DNA of 64,000 bases. Origin: Porticoccaceae bacterium. GTDB lineage: Bacteria > Pseudomonadota > Gammaproteobacteria > Pseudomonadales > Porticoccaceae. Under the pieces are notes generated by a model. The model was not told where the DNA came from. It did no database searches and was given only the letters and a program-made list of their open reading frames with translations. Of this stretch, positions 59,637 to 64,000 are shown one piece after another (within the stretch, counting starts at the first letter, position 1; each line of letters begins with the position of its first letter). The stretch is taken from contig CACETF010000006.1 of assembly GCA_902562425.1 (NCBI GenBank), positions 53,405 through 117,404 on the forward strand. Direction: 5' to 3'. A program made the position numbers and the translations under genes.

Positions 59637-60716
59637 TTAAAACATTTTTATTGTGACATTTGGATACCAATAGCAAGAGGTTCTCCCTATTCCCCAGCGC
59701 CAGTTGGGTAATGAGGGTAACCAAACCTGAGTTTTTGCACCTATAGCGCCGGCAAAATGAGCGACTGAATTGTCTATAGAGATTACTTTGTCACATTTTG
59801 ATATTAAGGCAAAAACTGCATTGAGATCCTTAAAACAATCAAAACAATCAATCACGATAAATCCTTTTGAACGGATAATTTCTATTTCGGTCTGCGGTGA
59901 GAGGTACTGAAGATTAATTATGGCATGATCTTCAGGATTTAGTTCATCACAAAGTAGCTCCACTGGTCTTGATCGTCTTACTCCATATTCTTCGTTCATA
60001 CTTAACCAACTGATACCAACCAAGGAAAAGCCTCTGTCAATCAAATTTTTGGTTGATACATTCACCGATTCTATATCTACAGGTTTTAGTGCCGATATCG
60101 GAATATTACCCAACTTTCCACTAAAAAATTTCAACAAATCTCCAACAGGAAACTGATAGTCAAATCCCTCTAAATCAATGACGGAGTTTCTTGCAATTAA
60201 CCCCAACCATGCGTAGTTTGCTGAGAGAATTTTATGTAACCTAACATCACACTCAAGAGAGAACTGGTGTGGATAAGCTGCCAGGTTTCCAATCAATTGA
60301 GCAAACATTACCTCATCACCAATTCCCTGCTCTGCCCAGATTAAAACCTTTCCGGGCTTACATTTTGGGTACCAGGGCTGGACTTTATTGAATTTGCTTA
60401 TCACATCATCCGAATGCCGAAAATGATAAAAGCTACAACCCTCTTTGAAATTCTCTAAACTTAAATAAGCCAAACTAAGATTAAATTTTGCTTTTTTATT
60501 TTTCTTATCTTTTCTCAGACACTTTTTGTAGGCAGTTATACTCGATTCATATTGTAATAATTCGTCATGAATTCGACCCTTTATATAGTAGTTACCCGAA
60601 TTTCCTGGATGTTGTCTTATATTCTGCTCAATAATGGACAATGCCTCATTAAATCTACCTTCCACAGCAAATCCCAATGCACGCTGTTGTTGAGACATCA
60701 CTTCTTGATTTGTCAT
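59637..60716 (-). CDS. TPR protein with glycosyltransferase-9-like domain
   Basis: A 359-residue protein with two or three TPR units at about 10-110 (ALGFAVEGRFNEALSII, YYIKGRIHDELLQYESSITAYKKCL in part) and a C-terminal domain with WAEQGIGDEVMFAQL and ISIDNSVAHFAGAIGAKTQVWLP. The latter two blocks are typical of a family of TPR-linked, GT9/heptosyltransferase-like enzymes. Substrate is not readable from the sequence. Its place between flagellin genes, on the same strand, makes flagellin glycosylation a reasonable guess: known flagellin-modifying enzymes often lie beside flagellin genes. No sigma-28 promoter was seen for it. Confidence 0.78.
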   Translation of the reverse strand: MTNQEVMSQQQRALGFAVEGRFNEALSIIEQNIRQHPGNSGNYYIKGRIHDELLQYESSITAYKKCLRKDKKNKKAKFNLSLAYLSLENFKEGCSFYHFRHSDDVISKFNKVQPWYPKCKPGKVLIWAEQGIGDEVMFAQLIGNLAAYPHQFSLECDVRLHKILSANYAWLGLIARNSVIDLEGFDYQFPVGDLLKFFSGKLGNIPISALKPVDIESVNVSTKNLIDRGFSLVGISWLSMNEEYGVRRSRPVELLCDELNPEDHAIINLQYLSPQTEIEIIRSKGFIVIDCFDCFKDLNAVFALISKCDKVISIDNSVAHFAGAIGAKTQVWLPSLPNWRWGIGRTSCYWYPNVTIKMF

Positions 60717-61200
60717 AACTTGCAGTTTCTTGATAACAACCTTTCCAATATCACTACTCGAGTTAAGGGCTTTACGAAAATAATCTTACAAAACCTTTCA
60801 AGATATTAGCATTATTTTAATGAATAAAAGCTTAAATCATAAGGACAGCATACTGGGATAGCAATACAAAAGCTAACTCCCTAAACTGATGAGGAACTAC
60901 TTCTGCACGTAAAAAGATTCATGGCTTTTCCCATGGACGAGAGAGGAAACTTCGCTCCCTGGTTGAGTGTAGTTTTCTACTAGCGAGTTGTGATATGTTG
61001 ACTAAACAAAACTTGCAAAGGAAGTAACAAAATGGATGATGTTAAAAGTGTGACCAACATCTACCTGCCACTTAACTGACGCTTTTTCGTTAAAACATCC
61101 TCGGCTGTGAAAATCATTGGTCAGTAGGTGGTAGCCTCCACTGGCCGAGGATCCAGTGGAGGCCATCATCGATCCTCATCGGATCGAATTCTTAAACAAA
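60717..61200. other. Spacer between the TPR gene and flagellin 6
   Basis: No gene recognised in 484 bases. A perfect hairpin close to flagellin 6 is listed separately. A 15-codon plus-strand frame at 61032-61079 with AAAGGAAG upstream is too short to support. Confidence 0.4.
61134..61163. terminator. Perfect 11-bp hairpin after flagellin 6
   Basis: GCCTCCACTGG pairs perfectly with CCAGTGGAGGC across an 8-base loop, about 40 bases past the flagellin 6 stop. As at 56335-56373, no T-run follows. Confidence 0.5.
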
Positions 61201-62310
61201 CTACCTTAGCAGGGATAAAACTGCTTGTTGGGATTGATTTGCTTGTGCAAGCATAGCGGTACCTGCCTGCTGTATGATTTGTGTCCTCGCAAGCTCTGTA
61301 GTTTCAGCAGCATAATCAGCATCCAACACTCGGCTCCTCGCAGCCGCAGTGTTTTGTGCAACATTTTGCAAGTTATCAGATGCAAACTCCAATCGACTCA
61401 TAGACGCTCCCAATGTAGCTCGGGTATCGTTAACATTTTTAATTGCCGTGTCTAAAACACCCAAAGCAGTGTTTGCAAAAGTACTTGTAGTAATATCAGT
61501 CGCTGCAACCGGCGCATGTGTCCCTCTTGACACCGTGAGGTCAGATATTGTAACTGCAGGGTCACTGCCACCAGCCGGTGCTATTGTGAGTGTTGTTCCA
61601 CTATTGCTGGAGGTTGCCTTTGAGTGCTCAGCTGTATCTGCGCCAGCATTAGTCTTCTCAACAACAGTTTGGGCCCCATCCGCCATAGCTCCAGACAAGG
61701 TGATAGTCGCATAATTGGATGTAGTTCCATCACTTACTTTATAGGAAATGACATCTCCGGCTTGCGGAACAGAATCGAAAGTTGCTACTAAACCGCTAAC
61801 AGAAACTCCCTCGTTTGTACCCAAATCACCAAAATTCACAGAAATTGTTTGACTTGCGTTTGCACCAACTTGGAAAACCGTCGCTGTCCGCGCTCCATCA
61901 AGAATGTTTGTACCGTTCCACTGAGTGTTTTCTGCAATACGCTGAACTTCTGCAGAAAGCTGCTTGTACTCGTTATTCAAAGCAACCCTATCATTGGACG
62001 TATTGCTGTCCGAAATTGCTTGTATAGCAAGTTCACGCATTCTTTGGAACATGTTAGTAACTTCTTTCATTGCACCTTCCGCAACCTGCACCATAGAAAT
62101 TGCATCATTAGCATTTCTCACAGCTTGGTTAAGGCCATTGATTTGCGAAGTCATTTTAGATGAAATTGCTAGTCCAGCCGCATCATCTTTTGCAGAGTTG
62201 ATCCTAAGACCAGTTGAAAGCCGCTCCATTGTAGCACTCATGCTGCGCTCATTACGCGTCAACGAGTTAGATGCAATGTTTGCAGACATATTTGTATTGA
62301 TTGTAGCCAT
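61201..62310 (-). CDS. Flagellin 6
   Basis: 369 residues from ATG 62310 with GAGGAG upstream. The first 160 residues differ from flagellin 3 at only about six positions, and the C-terminal 110 are also close, but the middle (about 165-255) is shorter and unrelated in detail. C-terminus RSRVLDADYAAETTELART and ANQSQQAVLSLLR. Own sigma-28 promoter. Confidence 0.95.
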   Translation of the reverse strand: MATINTNMSANIASNSLTRNERSMSATMERLSTGLRINSAKDDAAGLAISSKMTSQINGLNQAVRNANDAISMVQVAEGAMKEVTNMFQRMRELAIQAISDSNTSNDRVALNNEYKQLSAEVQRIAENTQWNGTNILDGARTATVFQVGANASQTISVNFGDLGTNEGVSVSGLVATFDSVPQAGDVISYKVSDGTTSNYATITLSGAMADGAQTVVEKTNAGADTAEHSKATSSNSGTTLTIAPAGGSDPAVTISDLTVSRGTHAPVAATDITTSTFANTALGVLDTAIKNVNDTRATLGASMSRLEFASDNLQNVAQNTAAARSRVLDADYAAETTELARTQIIQQAGTAMLAQANQSQQAVLSLLR

Positions 62311-62391
62311 GTTAAATCTCCTCGGATAAATTCCATTAGTTTGATCATAATTATCGTTTGATCAAATAAGACAAAAGCTTGCCGGTTTTGC

Positions 62392-62407
62392 TGGCAGATC
62401 TTTGCCA
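62392..62407. repeat. Palindrome in flagellin 6 leader
   Basis: TGGCAG-ATCT-TTGCCA, a 16-bp palindrome with one G-T pair if read as RNA, ending 8 bp from the -10 element rather than the usual 10. A further TTGCCG lies at 62379 and CGGCAATTGCC at the -10. Confidence 0.75.
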
Positions 62408-62415
62408 CATTAAAT

Positions 62416-62442
62416 ATATCGGCAATTGCCACCTTTACTTTA
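62416..62442 (-). promoter_or_regulatory. Sigma-28 (FliA) promoter of flagellin 6
   Basis: Minus strand: TAAAGTAA, 11 bases, GCCGATAT. The best overall FliA match of the set. Confidence 0.82.
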
Positions 62443-62502
62443 GGCGATTGTGGTAAGTTTTTGCCTATTTATGTCGTGTTATCTGCCACTTTAATAAAGG
62501 AC

Positions 62503-62530
62503 AAAAAAAACCGACCAATAAGGCCGGTTT
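62503..62530 (-). terminator. Rho-independent terminator of flagellin 7
   Basis: Minus strand: AAACCGGCC and GGTCGGTTT form a 9-bp stem with one G-T pair, loop TTATT, then TTTTTTTT. It starts about 25 bases past the flagellin 7 stop. Confidence 0.88.
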
Positions 62531-62554
62531 CTAAAAACATTTTTTGTCTCTACA

Positions 62555-63778
62555 TTACTGTCTCAACAAAGCCAACACTGACTGCTGCGACTGATTTGCT
62601 TGCGCCAACATTGCCGTCGCTGCTTGTTGGATGATCTGCGTTCGAGCTAATTCAGTCGTCTCAGCTGCATAATCAGCGTCAAGAATTCTGCTTCGTGCAG
62701 CACTAGTATTCTGTGCAACATTTTGCAGATTATCAGATGCATATTCCAAACGGCTCATAGAGGCACCTAAACCTGCTCGTGTCGAATTCACATTTGTAAT
62801 AGCGGTGTCCAGAACACCCAATGCTGCAGCAGCATGGTCAGATGCAGTGATATCAGTATTTGCGACCGGGGCGTGCGTGCCGCGCGATACCGTGATGTCC
62901 GTGGGTGTCAATAATTGGTTGGCGCTTGCAACATTACTTCCAGTAATCTTCAATTTATTCGCAGCTGAACCGGCCGCTATAGCTAAGTTGGCAGAGGCAT
63001 TACCCGCGGTCGCGTCCGTGAAAAAGCCAGTTGCGGATTTTGTAGCGGAATAGCCGGCGCCTGTTGTCTCAAAAGCTAAGGTATGCGCGTCGGTAACTGC
63101 TCCCGCAGCAATATGCGCCGCATCCCCTGTACCAAGGGTGATCGACAGTCTTCCGCCGTCGGCAAAGACCATCGATATGACATCACCATCAGCCAGTGCA
63201 GTCCCTCCAAAAGTCAGCTCTACAAAAGCCGCTGTAGATCCCGACCGAGCTGTATTGGCGGTTACTGTTGCTGTGGCACCATTCGTTGCCAGCGTACCAA
63301 AGTTAACGTCGATAGTTTGGCTGGCATTGGCTCCAACTTGGAAAACCGTCGAAGTACGCGCTCCATCCAAGATATTTGTTCCGTTCCATTGCGTATTCCC
63401 GGCGACTCTCTGAACCTCTGCGGAAAGCTGCTTATACTCATTATCTAGAGCGGCTCGATCAGCAGAAGTATTTGAATCCGAAATCGCTTGCACCGCTAGC
63501 TCACGCATGCGCTGAAACATGTTAGTGACTTCTCCCATTGCGCCCTCTGCAACCTGGATCATCGAGATTGCGTCGTTAGCGTTACGAACAGCCTGATTCA
63601 AGCCATTGATCTGAGAGGTCATTTTGGATGATATCGCTAAACCTGCGGCGTCATCCTTCGCAGAATTGATGCGAATACCCGTCGATAAGCGCTCCATTGT
63701 AGCGCTCATAGAGCGCTCGTTGCGTGTCATTGCATTAGACGCAATGTTCGCCGACATGTTTGTGTTAATCGTAGCCAT
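62555..63778 (-). CDS. Flagellin 7
   Basis: 407 residues from ATG 63778 with GGGAG upstream. N-terminus MATINTNMSANIASNAMTRN, STGIRINSAKDD; it shares NTQWNGTNILDGARTSTVFQ with flagellins 3 and 6, and RGTHAPVANTDIT before the C-terminal D1. The centre (about 165-290) is long, Ala/Gly/Thr-rich and distinct. C-terminus RSRILDADYAAETTELART and ANQSQQSVLALLRQ. Confidence 0.95.
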   Translation of the reverse strand: MATINTNMSANIASNAMTRNERSMSATMERLSTGIRINSAKDDAAGLAISSKMTSQINGLNQAVRNANDAISMIQVAEGAMGEVTNMFQRMRELAVQAISDSNTSADRAALDNEYKQLSAEVQRVAGNTQWNGTNILDGARTSTVFQVGANASQTIDVNFGTLATNGATATVTANTARSGSTAAFVELTFGGTALADGDVISMVFADGGRLSITLGTGDAAHIAAGAVTDAHTLAFETTGAGYSATKSATGFFTDATAGNASANLAIAAGSAANKLKITGSNVASANQLLTPTDITVSRGTHAPVANTDITASDHAAAALGVLDTAITNVNSTRAGLGASMSRLEYASDNLQNVAQNTSAARSRILDADYAAETTELARTQIIQQAATAMLAQANQSQQSVLALLRQ

Positions 63779-63854
63779 ACTTCTACTCCCAAATATTAAA
63801 TTCCATTAGAGACTTTGCTTGGGTATTTCCAACTTGCCTGCAACAACTTTCAAG

Positions 63855-63902
63855 TGGCAGTACTTGGCAAAAACCCAACAAAAAAGCGGCAAAAATCTGC
63901 CG
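63855..63902. repeat. Phased YGGCAA array in flagellin 7 leader
   Basis: Plus-strand copies: TGGCAG at 63855, TGGCAA at 63865 and CGGCAA at 63887 (steps 10 and 22). The last forms CGGCAA-AAAT-CTGCCG (63887-63902). Its outer pair is C-G where the others have T-A, so pairing is kept by a double change. It lies 10 bp downstream of the -10. Confidence 0.8.
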
Positions 63903-63912
63903 ATTTGTAGGC

Positions 63913-63939
63913 TAGTCGACATCAAACTGAATTTCTTTA
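63913..63939 (-). promoter_or_regulatory. Sigma-28 (FliA) promoter of flagellin 7
   Basis: Minus strand: TAAAGAAA, 11 bases, GTCGACTA. The -35 is the same as at flagellin 2; the -10 is weaker at its 3' end. Confidence 0.72.
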
Positions 63940-63945
63940 GAAATA

Positions 63946-63978
63946 AATAAAAAAGCCCCTGATCGTATCAGGGGCTTT
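63946..63978 (-). terminator. Rho-independent terminator of a gene beyond the window
   Basis: Minus strand: AAAGCCCCTGAT and ATCAGGGGCTTT form a perfect 12-bp stem with a 3-base loop, followed by TTTTTT. Placed like the terminators of flagellins 2, 3, 5 and 7, it implies a minus-strand gene ending just right of 64000. Confidence 0.85.
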
Positions 63979-64000
63979 CATCGCTAGTAATAGCGTGGGG

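Noticed and set aside
61032-61079. 15-codon plus-strand frame with AAAGGAAG upstream
   Set aside because: Too short, opposite to all neighbours, and no homology I can recognise.
53294-63902. CRISPR-like reading of the repeat arrays
   Set aside because: Units are only 6 or 16 bp, spacers are a few bases to about 25, copy numbers are small, and no cas gene is nearby.

Overview
This 64-kb window looks like a piece of the main chromosome of a flagellated gammaproteobacterium with rather AT-rich DNA. The evidence is gene content and order. Several blocks match the order familiar from Pseudomonas and its Oceanospirillales-like relatives: dsbD-aroQ-accB-accC-prmA-dusB-fis-purH, trpE-trpG-trpD-trpC, gshB-yqgE-ruvX, yggS-proC-yggT-metX-metW-DUF4426-rdgB-hemW, trxA-rho-ubiD, dsbB-rsd-FKBP, and rpoH-ftsX-ftsE-ftsY beside rsmD-coaD-mutM. 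I cannot name a genus from the sequence alone. I saw no tRNA or rRNA gene, insertion sequence, prophage or CRISPR array.

Region by region: 1-49.7 kb is dense housekeeping DNA. It holds a partial gene that may be the end of pyruvate kinase, ilvA and rpiA back to back, a DUF2333 membrane protein, and the dsbD-to-purD block with a photolyase gene in it. A LysR regulator and the trp operon with rpe follow. Then come gshB-yqgE-ruvX, the yggS-to-hemW block, trxA-rho-ubiD, a two-gene RND efflux system, gshA, dsbB-rsd, an FKBP lipoprotein, trmB, rpoH, ftsXEY, rsmD-coaD, mutM and a lone exbD. Both glutathione synthesis genes (gshA, gshB) and parts of both Dsb pathways (dsbB oxidative, dsbD reductive) are present. 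Several genes start with GTG or TTG.

From 49.8 kb to the right edge the window is a flagellin array, all on the minus strand. It has seven intact flagellin genes of 290-415 residues, one clearly decayed flagellin pseudogene, and one 84-codon miniature relic that keeps a flagellin-like C-terminus. A TPR/glycosyltransferase-like gene, a plausible flagellin-modifying enzyme, sits between the copies. A strong terminator at the right edge suggests at least one more minus-strand gene beyond the window. No fliD, fliS, flaG or other flagellar gene is visible.

The most unusual signal is regulatory. Six of the seven flagellin genes have a good sigma-28 (FliA) promoter of the form TAAA-N15-GYCGA. Around those promoters lie arrays of a short motif, YGGCAA (TTGCCR on the coding strand), mostly spaced by about 10, 20-22 or 32 bp, that is, whole helical turns. 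In five genes one copy expands into a 16-bp palindrome (YGGCAR-N4-YTGCCR) placed 10 bp (once 8 bp) downstream of the -10 element. It would lie at the extreme 5' end of the mRNA. It could be an operator for an unknown flagellin regulator or a 5'-terminal stabilising hairpin. The most divergent flagellin (49805-50677) lacks it.
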